Shown: positions 30,064 through 38,402, numbered from the stretch's first letter. The stretch: DNA of 40,919 nt from an uncultured Bacteroides sp. (GCA_949288715.1 CASELH010000020.1:1-40919), one strand, 5' to 3'. The notes: generated from the sequence alone by a model not told the origin. Translations and numbers: made by a program.

Positions 30064-30675
30064 ATGGCATTAAACTTTGACAAAATGGGCGGGCTGGTGC
30101 CTGCCATCATTCAAGACGCCGATACGGCCAAGGTGCTCATGCTGGGCTTCATGAATCAAGAGGCCTACGACAAGACGGTGGCCACCGGTCGCGTCACCTT
30201 CTACAGCCGCACCCGCCAGTGCTTGTGGACAAAAGGCGAGCAGAGCGGCAACTTCCTCCAGGTAGTATCCATGCGGGAAGACTGCGACCACGACACACTG
30301 CTCGTGCAAGTACACCCCGCAGGCCCCGTCTGCCACACGGGTACCGACACCTGCTGGGGCGAACGAAACGAGCAGCCGGTAATGTTTCTCAAGCAGCTTC
30401 AAGACTTCATCGACAAGCGTCACCAAGAGATGCCCGAAGGCTCATACACCACCAGTCTGTTCCGTTCCGGCGTCAATAAAATGGCGCAGAAGGTGGGTGA
30501 AGAAGCTGTGGAGACCGTCATTGAGGCTTGCAACGGCACCGACGACCGCCTCATTTACGAAGGGGCCGACTTGCTGTACCACCTCATCGTCTTGCTCACC
30601 TCCAAGGGATATCGCATCGACGACCTTGCCCGCGAGCTGCAAGAACGCCACTCTGCCACCTGGAAGAAACACTGA
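30064..30675 (+). CDS. hisI: Bifunctional phosphoribosyl-AMP cyclohydrolase / phosphoribosyl-ATP pyrophosphatase
   Basis: HisIE carries out steps two and three of histidine synthesis. In 203 residues, the N-terminal HisI part has FYSRTRQCLWTKGEQSGN, the metal-binding DCDHDTLL and the Cys-containing GPVCHTGTDTCW. The C-terminal HisE part, from about 115, is a MazG-like helical domain with KVGEEAVETVIEA and EGADLLYHLIVLL. The fused form is usual in Bacteroides. Its TGA overlaps a possible start of the next gene. Confidence 0.96.
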   Translation: MALNFDKMGGLVPAIIQDADTAKVLMLGFMNQEAYDKTVATGRVTFYSRTRQCLWTKGEQSGNFLQVVSMREDCDHDTLLVQVHPAGPVCHTGTDTCWGERNEQPVMFLKQLQDFIDKRHQEMPEGSYTTSLFRSGVNKMAQKVGEEAVETVIEACNGTDDRLIYEGADLLYHLIVLLTSKGYRIDDLARELQERHSATWKKH

Positions 30676-30698
30676 TGCCTACACCATGCCCTACAGCC

Positions 30699-31415
30699 AT
30701 GAGCGATGCGTTAATCCTATATAAGAATGTGGAAATACACCAGCAGGAACTCTGTGTATTGACCGATGTAGACCTCGAGCTGCATGGCGGAGAGTTTGTC
30801 TACTTCATCGGCAAGGTAGGTTCCGGCAAGACCAGTCTGCTCAAGACGTTCTACGGCGAGTTGGACGTCATTGCCGGGCAGGCCGGGGTGTTGGGCTACG
30901 ACATGCGCCGCATCAAGCGCAAGCACATCCCCCGGCTGCGCCGCAGGCTGGGCATCATTTTCCAGGACTTCCAGTTGCTGATAGACCGCACGGTGGCCGA
31001 CAACCTTGAGTTTGTGCTCCGTGCCACCGGCTGGAAGGGCAAGGGCAAGATAAAAGCCCGCATCGAAGAAGTGTTGCGTCTGGTAGGTATGGAGAACAAA
31101 GGCTATAAGTTGCCCCATGAACTCTCGGGCGGAGAGCAGCAGCGCATAGTCATAGCCCGGGCCATGCTCAACTCGCCCGAAATAATATTGGCAGACGAGC
31201 CTACCGGCAATCTGGATGCCGAGACAAGCCACGACATCGTGCGCCTGTTGCACGACATCAGCCGCGAGGAAGGCACATTGGTGGTAATGACTACCCACAA
31301 CCTGCAGCTGCTGCACGAGTTTCCCGGGCGGGTATACCGCTGCCAGGAGCACTTGCTAAAGGAGGTGACCGCCGAGTATGCGGTACCGGCCTGCAGTGGC
31401 AACGGACAAATATAA
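30699..31415 (+). CDS. ftsE: Cell-division ATP-binding protein FtsE
   Basis: FtsE is the ATPase of the FtsEX complex, which links the division ring to peptidoglycan hydrolases. The 238-residue ABC protein shows Walker A GKVGSGKTS, a Q-loop in IFQDFQLL, the signature LSGGEQQR, Walker B IILADEPTGNLD and the switch His in MTTHN. I chose ATG 30699 (MSDALILYKN). ATG 30675, overlapping the hisIE stop and with a GGAAGA upstream, is an alternative adding eight residues. No ftsX follows; the gene sits between histidine and lysine genes, so its partner must lie elsewhere. Confidence 0.88.
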   Translation: MSDALILYKNVEIHQQELCVLTDVDLELHGGEFVYFIGKVGSGKTSLLKTFYGELDVIAGQAGVLGYDMRRIKRKHIPRLRRRLGIIFQDFQLLIDRTVADNLEFVLRATGWKGKGKIKARIEEVLRLVGMENKGYKLPHELSGGEQQRIVIARAMLNSPEIILADEPTGNLDAETSHDIVRLLHDISREEGTLVVMTTHNLQLLHEFPGRVYRCQEHLLKEVTAEYAVPACSGNGQI

Positions 31416-31447
31416 ATAATCATTCAACATTAAATATCACAGCGAAA

Positions 31448-32764
31448 ATGAAAGTTTTAAAGTTTGGAGGTACTTCGGTAGGGTCGGCCCAGCGGATGAA
31501 GGAAGTGGCCAAATTGATTACCGATGGCGAACGTAAGATTGTGGTGCTCTCGGCTATGTCGGGCACTACAAACATATTGGTTGAAATCTCGGATTACCTG
31601 TACAAGAAGAATCCGGAAGGTGCCAACGAAATCATCAATAAGCTGGAGGCCAAATATCGCGGCCATGTCAACGAACTGTATGCCACCGAGGAGTACAGGC
31701 AGAAGGGACAGGAACTGATAAAGTCTCATTTCGACTACATTCGTTCCTACACCAAAGACCTGTTCACGTTGTTCGAGGAGAAAATCCTGCTTGCCCAAGG
31801 TGAACTTATCTCTACCGGCATGATGAACTACTACCTGCAAGAATGCGGCGTGAAGTCGGTGTTGCTGCCTGCGCTCGACTTTATGCGCACGGACAAGAAT
31901 GCAGAGCCCGACCCTGTTTACATCAAGGAGAAGCTGCAGGTACAACTGGAATTGCATCCCAATGCCGACATCTACATTACGCAGGGCTTCATCTGCCGCA
32001 ACGCTTATGGGGAGATTGACAACCTGCAGCGCGGAGGCAGCGACTACACCGCTTCGCTGATTGGGGCTGCCATCAATGCATCCGAAATACAGATATGGAC
32101 AGACATCGACGGCATGCACAACAACGACCCACGCATCGTGGAGCACACCTCGCCCGTGCGTCATCTGCACTTTGAGGAGGCTGCCGAGTTGGCCTACTTC
32201 GGGGCGAAGATACTGCATCCCACTTGTATACAGCCGGCCAAGTATGCCAATATTCCTGTACGCCTGCTCAACACCATGGAGCCGACTGCACCAGGTACCC
32301 TGATTTCAAACGATACGGAGAAAGGCAAGATTAAGGCCGTGGCGGCCAAAGACAATATTACGGCCATTAAAATCAAGTCGAGCCGCATGTTGCTGGCTTA
32401 CGGCTTCCTGCGGAAAGTATTTGAAATCTTTGAAAGCTACCAGACCTCTATCGACATGATTTGCACTTCCGAGGTAGGCGTCTCGGTTTCCATCGACAAC
32501 ACGAAGCATCTGAACGAGATTCTGGATGACTTGAAGAAGTATGGCACCGTGACCGTAGACCACGACATGTGCATCATCTGCGTAGTGGGCGACCTGGAGT
32601 GGGAGAACGTGGGCTTCGAGGCAAAAGCCTTGGATGCCATGCGCGATATCCCTGTCCGCATGATTTCATTCGGAGGCAGCAACTACAACATCTCCTTCCT
32701 GATACGTGAGTGCGACAAGAAAGTGGCTTTGCAGTCGCTGAGCAAGAACCTTTTTGGCGAATAA
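31448..32764 (+). CDS. lysC: Aspartate kinase
   Basis: LysC phosphorylates aspartate, the first step towards lysine, threonine and methionine. The 438-residue monofunctional kinase begins KVLKFGGTSVGS, has GFICRNAYGEIDNLQRGGSDYTAS near 180, and ends with paired ACT domains (about 300-438) including MICTSEVGVSVSID, where feedback inhibitors bind. No homoserine dehydrogenase is fused. lysA starts 4 nt after the stop, so both are one unit devoted to lysine and diaminopimelate. I saw no lysine riboswitch in the 32-nt gap before the gene. Confidence 0.94.
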   Translation: MKVLKFGGTSVGSAQRMKEVAKLITDGERKIVVLSAMSGTTNILVEISDYLYKKNPEGANEIINKLEAKYRGHVNELYATEEYRQKGQELIKSHFDYIRSYTKDLFTLFEEKILLAQGELISTGMMNYYLQECGVKSVLLPALDFMRTDKNAEPDPVYIKEKLQVQLELHPNADIYITQGFICRNAYGEIDNLQRGGSDYTASLIGAAINASEIQIWTDIDGMHNNDPRIVEHTSPVRHLHFEEAAELAYFGAKILHPTCIQPAKYANIPVRLLNTMEPTAPGTLISNDTEKGKIKAVAAKDNITAIKIKSSRMLLAYGFLRKVFEIFESYQTSIDMICTSEVGVSVSIDNTKHLNEILDDLKKYGTVTVDHDMCIICVVGDLEWENVGFEAKALDAMRDIPVRMISFGGSNYNISFLIRECDKKVALQSLSKNLFGE

Positions 32765-32768
32765 GTTT

Positions 32769-33947
32769 ATGAAAGGAACATTTCCTGTCGATAAGTTCCA
32801 GGGCATGCGTACGCCTTTTTATTACTATGATACCAAGGTGTTGCGCGATACGCTGGACAGCCTGCGTGCTGAAGCGGGCAGGTACGATAACTTCAATGTG
32901 CACTATGCCGTCAAGGCCAATGCCAATCCCAAGGTGCTGACCATCATCCGCGAAAGCGGCCTGGGAGCCGACTGCGTGAGCGGGGGAGAGATACGTGCGG
33001 CCATTCAGGCCGGGTTTCCTGCCTCGAAAATTGTGTTTGCGGGCGTGGGCAAGGCCGATTGGGAGATTGAGCTGGGACTGGATTGCGGCATCTTTTGCTT
33101 CAACGTGGAGTCTGTGCCCGAGCTGGAGGTTATCAACCAGCTGGCGGAAGCCAAGGGCAAGGTGGCCGATGTGGCTTTCCGCATCAATCCCGACGTAGGC
33201 GCCCACACCCATGCCAACATCACCACGGGGCTTGCCGAGAATAAGTTTGGCATCAACATGGCCGACATGGATAGGGTGATAGACCTTGCGGGGGAGATGA
33301 AGCATGTCAATTTCATAGGCTTGCACTTCCACATCGGGTCGCAGATACTGGATATGGGTGACTTCGTGGCTCTGTGCAATCGGGTCAACGAGTTGCTGGA
33401 CAAGCTGGAGGCCAGGGGCATCCGCGTGATGCACGTCAACGTGGGCGGAGGCCTGGGCATAGACTACGCGCACCCCAACCGCCAACCGGTGCCGGCTTTC
33501 AAGGAGTACTTCGACACCTTCGCCACCCACCTGAAGCTGCGTTCCTACCAGGCCCTGCACTTCGAGCTGGGGCGCTCGGTGGTGGGGCAGTGTGGCTCGC
33601 TCATCTCGCGGGTGCTGTACGTGAAGCAGGGCGCCAACAAGCAGTTCGCCATTCTCGATGCAGGCATGACGGACTTGATTCGCCCCGCCCTTTACCAGGC
33701 ATACCACAAGATGGAGAACATCACCTCGGACGAGCCGGTGGAGACGTATGACGTGGTGGGTCCCATCTGCGAGTCGTCCGACGTGTTTGGCAAGGCGGTG
33801 GACTTGAACCGGGTGAAGCGCGGCGACCTCATTGCCATCCGCTCGGCCGGGGCCTATGGCGAAATCATGGCTTCGCGCTACAATTGCCGGGAGCTGCCCC
33901 AGGGCTATACCTCCGACGAGGTCATCAGCCAGGCTTCTTTCCGGTAA
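32769..33947 (+). CDS. lysA: Diaminopimelate decarboxylase
   Basis: LysA removes CO2 from meso-diaminopimelate to give lysine. The 392-residue PLP enzyme has the Schiff-base Lys49 in VHYAVKANANP, GLHFHIGSQ near 185, the phosphate loop NVGGGLGIDY, the ELGR turn and the active-site Cys in GPICESSDVF. ATG 32769 is the natural start; a TTG 15 nt earlier lies inside lysC. A strong terminator follows. Confidence 0.95.
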   Translation: MKGTFPVDKFQGMRTPFYYYDTKVLRDTLDSLRAEAGRYDNFNVHYAVKANANPKVLTIIRESGLGADCVSGGEIRAAIQAGFPASKIVFAGVGKADWEIELGLDCGIFCFNVESVPELEVINQLAEAKGKVADVAFRINPDVGAHTHANITTGLAENKFGINMADMDRVIDLAGEMKHVNFIGLHFHIGSQILDMGDFVALCNRVNELLDKLEARGIRVMHVNVGGGLGIDYAHPNRQPVPAFKEYFDTFATHLKLRSYQALHFELGRSVVGQCGSLISRVLYVKQGANKQFAILDAGMTDLIRPALYQAYHKMENITSDEPVETYDVVGPICESSDVFGKAVDLNRVKRGDLIAIRSAGAYGEIMASRYNCRELPQGYTSDEVISQASFR

Positions 33948-33972
33948 ACAGACATACCATATATTATATAAG

Positions 33973-34015
33973 GAGCAGGAACGGCCGGTCTTCGGCGCAG
34001 TTCCTGCTCTTTTTT
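33973..34015 (+). terminator. Terminator of lysC-lysA
   Basis: GAGCAGGAAC at 33973-33982 pairs perfectly with GTTCCTGCTC at 34000-34009, followed by six T. Confidence 0.93.
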
Positions 34016-34068
34016 GTCCGCTTCCGCCGATAATAAGTCGGTGGCAGTCAGCCCTCTATGTGCCGCTT

Positions 34069-34156
34069 GCTGGCGTTGAAAGGCTACCGTGCTGGCGTTG
34101 GAACGCTGCCGCGGTGGCGATGAAGCGCTACCAAGGCGGTTGTAGTAGCCCAATGT
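34069..34156 (+). repeat. 22-bp-period array between lysA and ferritin
   Basis: Units start at 34069, 34091, 34113 and 34135, exactly 22 bp apart. They share the pattern G-TGGCG-TTG-A--GCTACC with 30-40% divergence. The array lies behind the lysA terminator, so it is probably not transcribed with lysA. The remaining 34157-34273 shows no gene. Confidence 0.75.
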
Positions 34157-34273
34157 CCTGCTTGCCCTCTGGCGGATGCGTCGGTCCGGAAAGGCAGCCG
34201 TAGCCGCGACGGGCGGGCGAATGGTGGAATATAAAAAAATGTTAGCATGTGAACAAGTTATATGGAGAATCAC

Positions 34274-34281
34274 TACTTTTG
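34274..34281 (+). promoter_or_regulatory. Promoter of the ferritin gene
   Basis: TACTTTTG matches TAnnTTTG, 31 nt before the ATG at 34313. Confidence 0.65.
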
Positions 34282-34312
34282 TAATGATTTCAATTAACTA
34301 AACACAAAGGTT

Positions 34313-34795
34313 ATGATGACTGAGAAATTACAACAAGCAATCAATGACCAGATTACGGCTGAGCTGTGGTCTGCAAACCTGTATTTGGCAATGTCTTTCT
34401 ACATGGAGAAAGAGGGTTATTCGGGCATGGCAAAGTGGCTGAAGAAGCAGTCGACCGAAGAAAACGACCACGCTTGCCAAATGGCTTCCTACATGATAAA
34501 GCGCGGCGGTATTGCCCGGGTGGACAAGGTAGACGTGGTGCCCAATGAGTTTGGCACGCCGTTGGAGGTGTTCCAGCAGGTATATGAGCACGAGTGCCGC
34601 GTGTCCAAGATGATTGACGACCTGGTAGACGTGGCTTCTGCCGAACGCGACAAGGCTTCGCAAGACTTCCTGTGGGGCTTCGTGCGCGAGCAGGTGGAGG
34701 AAGAAGCTACCGCCGCCGGCATTGTAGACATGATAAAGAGAGCCGGCGATACGGGCGCTTACTACGTGGACGCCAAGTTGGGCGAACGCCAGTAA
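34313..34795 (+). CDS. ftnA: Non-heme ferritin
   Basis: Ferritin oxidises and stores iron in a 24-subunit shell. The 160-residue four-helix protein shows ferroxidase residues in ITAELWSANLYLAMSFYME (Glu near 18), EENDHA (Glu and His near 50-53), and a C-terminal WGFVREQVEEEATA (Glu and Gln near 126-130). Length is typical of bacterial FtnA. The ATG pair at 34313/34316 leaves the first residue uncertain. It has its own promoter and terminator. In anaerobic Bacteroides ferritin is usually raised by oxygen stress; no regulator site is obvious here. Confidence 0.93.
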   Translation: MMTEKLQQAINDQITAELWSANLYLAMSFYMEKEGYSGMAKWLKKQSTEENDHACQMASYMIKRGGIARVDKVDVVPNEFGTPLEVFQQVYEHECRVSKMIDDLVDVASAERDKASQDFLWGFVREQVEEEATAAGIVDMIKRAGDTGAYYVDAKLGERQ

Positions 34796-34853
34796 CAAGA
34801 AACTGAAATGTCACTATACGGCGTGGGTGACATGGGGAGGGGGTGCTTCCGTA

Positions 34854-34882
34854 AAAGGAGGGCATCCTCTCCTTTCTTTTTT
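34854..34882 (+). terminator. Terminator of the ferritin gene
   Basis: AAAGGAG at 34854-34860 pairs with CTCCTTT at 34869-34875, followed by CTTTTTT. Confidence 0.75.
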
Positions 34883-34895
34883 GGGGGATAACCCG

Positions 34896-34903
34896 TATCT
34901 TTG
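34896..34903 (+). promoter_or_regulatory. Promoter of rnz
   Basis: TATCTTTG matches TAnnTTTG, 33 nt before the rnz ATG and just behind the ferritin terminator. Confidence 0.7.
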
Positions 34904-34936
34904 TGCACGGATTCCCGTATATAATATCTGTAGTCT

Positions 34937-35851
34937 ATGGAGAAGTTTGAGTTACATATCCTGGGGTGCGGCTCGGCATTGCCTACCACGCGCCATTTCC
35001 CCACCTGCCAGGTGCTGAACGTGCGCGAGAAGCTCTTTATGATAGATTGCGGCGAAGGGGCGCAGCTACAGTTCCGCAAGTCGCGGCTGAAGTTTTCGCG
35101 CCTGAACCACGTGTTCATCTCCCACCTGCATGGCGACCATTGCTTCGGGCTGTTGGGGCTGGTGTCCACGTTCAACCTGCTGGGCCGCACGGCCGAACTG
35201 CACGTCCATGCTCCGCAAGGGGCAGAGGAGGTCTTTGCGCCGGTTTTGGGCTTCTTCTGTAAGCAGATGTCTTACCGGGTGCTTTTCCATGAGTTCGACA
35301 CCCGCGAGGCCGCGCAGATTTATGAAGACCGCTCGCTCACCGTCAGCACCATCCCTTTGCGCCATCGCATGCCGTGTTGCGGTTTCCTCTTTGCGGAGAA
35401 GCCGGGCGCCAACCACATTGTGCGCGAGATGGTGGACTTTTATCAAGTGCCCGTCCACGAGCTGAACCGGATAAAAAACGGCGCCGACTACGTGACGCCC
35501 GACGGTCTTGTCGTCCCCAACAACAGGCTCACCACCCCGGCCGCCCCTCCGCGCAGGTACGCCTATTGCTCGGACACCATCTGCCAGCCCGCCATCGTAG
35601 AGCAGGTGAGGGGGGTAGACTTGCTGTTTCATGAAGCCACCTTTGCCGATGCCGATGCGGCACGGGCCGGCGAAACATTCCATACCACCGCCTCGCAGGC
35701 GGCCGGCATAGCCCGCGATGCCGGGGTGAAGCGCCTGCTCCTTGGCCACTTCTCGGCGCGCTACGAAGACGAGTCGGTGCTGTTGCAGGAAGCCCGGAGC
35801 GTGTTTCCCGACGTTGCCTTGGCCAGCGAGATGCTGTGCGTGCAGGTGTAA
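34937..35851 (+). CDS. rnz: Ribonuclease Z (tRNA 3' endonuclease)
   Basis: RNase Z cuts 3' trailers from tRNA precursors. The 304-residue metallo-beta-lactamase protein has the zinc motif SHLHGDHCF with His63, His65, Asp67 and His68. It also has Asp38 in MIDCGEGAQ, PLRHRMPCCGF (His) in the middle, CSDT near 210, HEATFAD and a final LGHFSARY. These follow the short bacterial tRNase Z layout. It has a single-gene promoter, and no clear terminator was seen before the sigma-factor promoter. Confidence 0.95.
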   Translation: MEKFELHILGCGSALPTTRHFPTCQVLNVREKLFMIDCGEGAQLQFRKSRLKFSRLNHVFISHLHGDHCFGLLGLVSTFNLLGRTAELHVHAPQGAEEVFAPVLGFFCKQMSYRVLFHEFDTREAAQIYEDRSLTVSTIPLRHRMPCCGFLFAEKPGANHIVREMVDFYQVPVHELNRIKNGADYVTPDGLVVPNNRLTTPAAPPRRYAYCSDTICQPAIVEQVRGVDLLFHEATFADADAARAGETFHTTASQAAGIARDAGVKRLLLGHFSARYEDESVLLQEARSVFPDVALASEMLCVQV

Positions 35852-35951
35852 TGCTTCCCCCTCCGTTAAACCATTCACGATAAAACCAGTCTAAAGGAAA
35901 AGCAGGAAGATATTTCTGTAAGAGAGAGGCCGGAAAATGCGTGAATTGCAG

Positions 35952-35959
35952 TATCTTTG
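35952..35959 (+). promoter_or_regulatory. Promoter of the sigma-factor operon
   Basis: TATCTTTG matches TAnnTTTG, 33 nt before the sigma ATG at 35993. Confidence 0.65.
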
Positions 35960-35992
35960 CCTTCTCATAATAAATAATGCGGATAGAAATTT

Positions 35993-36547
35993 ATGAATCC
36001 TTCCTATAACGAACGAGAAGTATTGGCGCTTCTGCAAAACGAAAGCACGCAGCGGCAAGGATTTGAGCAGGTCGTCCGCCAGTATAGCGAGCAGCTGTAT
36101 TGGCACATACGGCGGCTGGTGCTTTCGCATGAAGATGCCAACGACTTGCTTCAGAACACCTTTGTCAAGGCATGGATAAACATCGACTACTTCCGTGCCG
36201 AGGCAAAACTTTCCACCTGGCTCTACCGTATCGCCTTGAACGAGTGCCTCACCTTCTTGAACAAGCAGCGCGCCGAGGCCAAGGTGTCGCTGGACGACCC
36301 GGAGTCGGCCATGGTGCAACGGCTGGAGAGCGACCCTTACTTTTCGGGCGACCGTCTGCAGCTCACGCTGCAAAAGGCACTGATGGCCTTGCCCGAGAAG
36401 CAACGCATGGTCTTCAACCTGAAGTACTATCAGGACATGAAGTACGAGGAGATGTCGGAAATATTCGGCACTTCCGTCGGGGCGCTCAAAGCCTCTTACC
36501 ACCATGCAGTGAAGAAAATAGAGAAATTTTTGGAGGAACACTATTAA
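35993..36547 (+). CDS. ECF-type RNA polymerase sigma factor
   Basis: The 184-residue protein has sigma region 2 (about 24-95: FEQVVRQYSEQLYWHIRRLV, DANDLLQNTFVKAW and LSTWLYRIALNECL) and region 4 (about 120-180: ALMALPEKQRMVFNLKYYQD, MKYEEMSEIFGTSVGALKAS). This is the layout of extracytoplasmic-function sigma factors. The two following genes encode a one-span membrane protein and a small exported protein, so the first is a likely anti-sigma partner. Its target promoters are unknown. Confidence 0.92.
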   Translation: MNPSYNEREVLALLQNESTQRQGFEQVVRQYSEQLYWHIRRLVLSHEDANDLLQNTFVKAWINIDYFRAEAKLSTWLYRIALNECLTFLNKQRAEAKVSLDDPESAMVQRLESDPYFSGDRLQLTLQKALMALPEKQRMVFNLKYYQDMKYEEMSEIFGTSVGALKASYHHAVKKIEKFLEEHY

Positions 36548-36595
36548 ACCTTTCACCCTGTATATAGTCTAACGGTAATAGAAGGAGGACAGCTT

Positions 36596-36970
36596 ATGAA
36601 AGAAGAAGATAGAATCAGAAAGACTTTGGGGACGGAAAACCCGTTTCGCGTGCCCGAAGGGTACTTCGAGCAACTGACCTCGGAAGTAATGGAACGGCTG
36701 CCTGAAAAGGAGCGTGTGGTTACCCATGAGACTACCATGTGGGAGCGCGTAAGGCCATTGATTTACCTGACGGCCATGTTTATAGGCGCGGCCTTGATTA
36801 TACGGGTAGCTTCATCCCACTACACGCCCCCTGCCGATGACACCGAGGTAGTGGCCGCTGTGGAAGAAGAGGAAGCGGAAATGGAGTACATAGACATGGC
36901 CATGGAGAATGCCATGATGGACGACTACTCCCTGTATGTGTATCTGGCCGATGCCGAGGGAGAACAATAG
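36596..36970 (+). CDS. Single-span membrane protein, probable anti-sigma partner
   Basis: The 124-residue protein starts with a cytoplasmic segment holding NPFRVPEGYFEQLTSEV, a pattern common at the start of Bacteroidota proteins encoded next to ECF sigma factors. It has one membrane span (about 53-70) and a strongly acidic C-terminus (VEEEEAEMEY and so on). It has no classical zinc anti-sigma motif. An anti-sigma role is inferred from position and topology, not from a recognised domain. Confidence 0.7.
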   Translation: MKEEDRIRKTLGTENPFRVPEGYFEQLTSEVMERLPEKERVVTHETTMWERVRPLIYLTAMFIGAALIIRVASSHYTPPADDTEVVAAVEEEEAEMEYIDMAMENAMMDDYSLYVYLADAEGEQ

Positions 36971-36994
36971 AAACAATTTAAACCTAATGAAAGA

Positions 36995-37480
36995 ATGAAG
37001 AAACTGATTGTTTTGATGCTGGTGTTCCTGAGCTGCGGCTCGGTAATGCTGTTGGCTGCCGGAAGAAGCGGGCAGCGTCTGACCAAAGAAGAATTTCGTG
37101 CCAAGCAGCAGGCTTTCATCGCCGAGAAGGCCGGGCTGACCGAAGCTGAGGCAGAAAAATTCTTCCCGCTCTACTTTGAGTTGCAAGATGAGAAGAAGCA
37201 ACTGAACGACAAGGCATGGAAGCTGATGCGCCAAGGCCGGGAAGATAATGTGTCGGAGGAGCAGTATGAAGAAATCTTAGAAGGTGTTTACGATGCCCGT
37301 ATCGCTTCCGATGAATTGGAGAAATCTTATTTCGAGAAGTTCAGGAAGATACTTTCCTGCAAACAGATTTACAAGGTGCAGCAGGCGGAAATGCGCTTTC
37401 ACCGTGAGTGGCTGAAGAACATGCGTGGAAAAGGCAATCCGCACAAGGTACGTACGGGAAAGCCGGAAGCGGGCAAGTAG
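36995..37480 (+). CDS. Small exported helical protein (Spy/CpxP-like), sigma-operon third gene
   Basis: The 161-residue protein has a signal peptide (MKKLIVLMLVFLSCGSVMLLAAG). An all-helical, highly charged mature part follows, with LTKEEFRAKQQAFIAEKAGLT and FFPLYFELQDEKKQLN; this resembles Spy/CpxP/LTXXQ-type periplasmic chaperones in size, charge and helix spacing. A Cys at the hydrophobic end (LSCG) could be lipid-modified, although the site is poor. It lies 24 nt after the presumed anti-sigma gene. A role in sensing envelope stress is plausible; the family match is tentative. Confidence 0.65.
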   Translation: MKKLIVLMLVFLSCGSVMLLAAGRSGQRLTKEEFRAKQQAFIAEKAGLTEAEAEKFFPLYFELQDEKKQLNDKAWKLMRQGREDNVSEEQYEEILEGVYDARIASDELEKSYFEKFRKILSCKQIYKVQQAEMRFHREWLKNMRGKGNPHKVRTGKPEAGK

Positions 37481-37509
37481 CAGGTGAAAGAGAGGAAAAA
37501 GAATACAGG

Positions 37510-37539
37510 GGGCAAGGACTTCTTAGAGAATCCTTGCCC
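37510..37539. terminator. Shared hairpin between the sigma operon and mazG
   Basis: GGGCAAGGA at 37510-37518 pairs with TCCTTGCCC at 37531-37539 in the space between convergent genes. The T-rich tail is on the minus side (CCTGTATTCTTTTT), favouring mazG, but the stem may serve both. Confidence 0.65.
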
Positions 37540-37547
37540 GCTGTGTC

Positions 37548-38357
37548 TTACATATTGGGTCCATCCCCGCTTTTCTCCAGTGCTTTGGCTTCATTCCAAA
37601 GTTCGTCCATTTCTTGCAGAGACATGTCTTTCAGGTTTTTGCCCAGCTTAATGCTGTGTGCTTCCACATAGTTGAACCGGCGGATAAACTTCTGGTTGGT
37701 GCGCTCCAGGGCGTTGTCCGGATTGATTTTATAGAGGCGGGCAGCGTTGATGAGGCTGAACAGTACATCGCCAAACTCGGCTTCTGCCTTATCCTTATCC
37801 ATGTCGGCCACTTCGGTTTGGAACTCTTGTATCTCTTCTTTTACTTTGTCCCACACCTGTTCTCGCTCTTCCCAGTCGAAGCCTACGTTGCGTGCCTTGT
37901 CTTGTATACGATAAGCTTTGATGAGCGAGGGCAGGGCAGCGGGCACGCCGCTCAGTACAGATTTGTTTCCGCCTTTCTCCTTCAGTTTCAGTTGCTCCCA
38001 GTTCTCGGATACTTGGCCGGCCGTTTCCGCCTTTGCATCGCCGAATACGTGCGGATGGCGGTAGATGAGTTTCTCGCAAAGGCGGTCGCACACATCCTTC
38101 ATGTCGAAGTCGTCCGTCTCGCTGCCTATCTTGGCGTAGAAGGCTACGTGCAGCAGCACGTCGCCCAGCTCCTTGCAGATGTCCTGCTTGTCATTGCGCA
38201 TCAGGGCATCACACAGTTCGTAAGTCTCTTCGATGGTGTTGGGGCGCAGGCTTTCATTGGTTTGCTTGCGGTCCCACGGGCATTTCTCGCGCAGCTCGTC
38301 GAGGATATCGAGGAAGCGCCCGAAAGCTTCCATTTGTTCTTTCCGCGTATGTTGCAT
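37548..38357 (-). CDS. mazG: Nucleoside triphosphate pyrophosphohydrolase MazG
   Basis: MazG hydrolyses (d)NTPs to monophosphates and clears damaged or excess nucleotides. The 269-residue protein has two MazG helical domains: the first with CPWDRKQTNESLRPNTIEET and a metal set EETYE then KELGDVLLHV, the second around KVKEEIQEF and EAEFGDVLFSLINAARL. The start is ATG 38357 because the promoter box 38384-38391 lies between it and the farther in-frame start at 38396. It stands downstream of, and on the same strand as, the DUF3810 gene but has its own promoter. Confidence 0.94.
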   Translation of the reverse strand: MQHTRKEQMEAFGRFLDILDELREKCPWDRKQTNESLRPNTIEETYELCDALMRNDKQDICKELGDVLLHVAFYAKIGSETDDFDMKDVCDRLCEKLIYRHPHVFGDAKAETAGQVSENWEQLKLKEKGGNKSVLSGVPAALPSLIKAYRIQDKARNVGFDWEEREQVWDKVKEEIQEFQTEVADMDKDKAEAEFGDVLFSLINAARLYKINPDNALERTNQKFIRRFNYVEAHSIKLGKNLKDMSLQEMDELWNEAKALEKSGDGPNM

Positions 38358-38383
38358 AAGTTGTTTTTTTGTTGAATTGCTTG

Positions 38384-38391
38384 CAAAGCTA
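38384..38391 (-). promoter_or_regulatory. Promoter of mazG
   Basis: TAGCTTTG on the minus strand matches TAnnTTTG, 26 nt before the ATG at 38357; the box overlaps the space right after the DUF3810 stop. Confidence 0.65.
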
Positions 38392-38402
38392 CGCATTTCT
38401 TT

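Noticed and set aside
31416-31447. Lysine riboswitch before lysC
   Set aside because: The gap is only 32 nt, too short for the aptamer.
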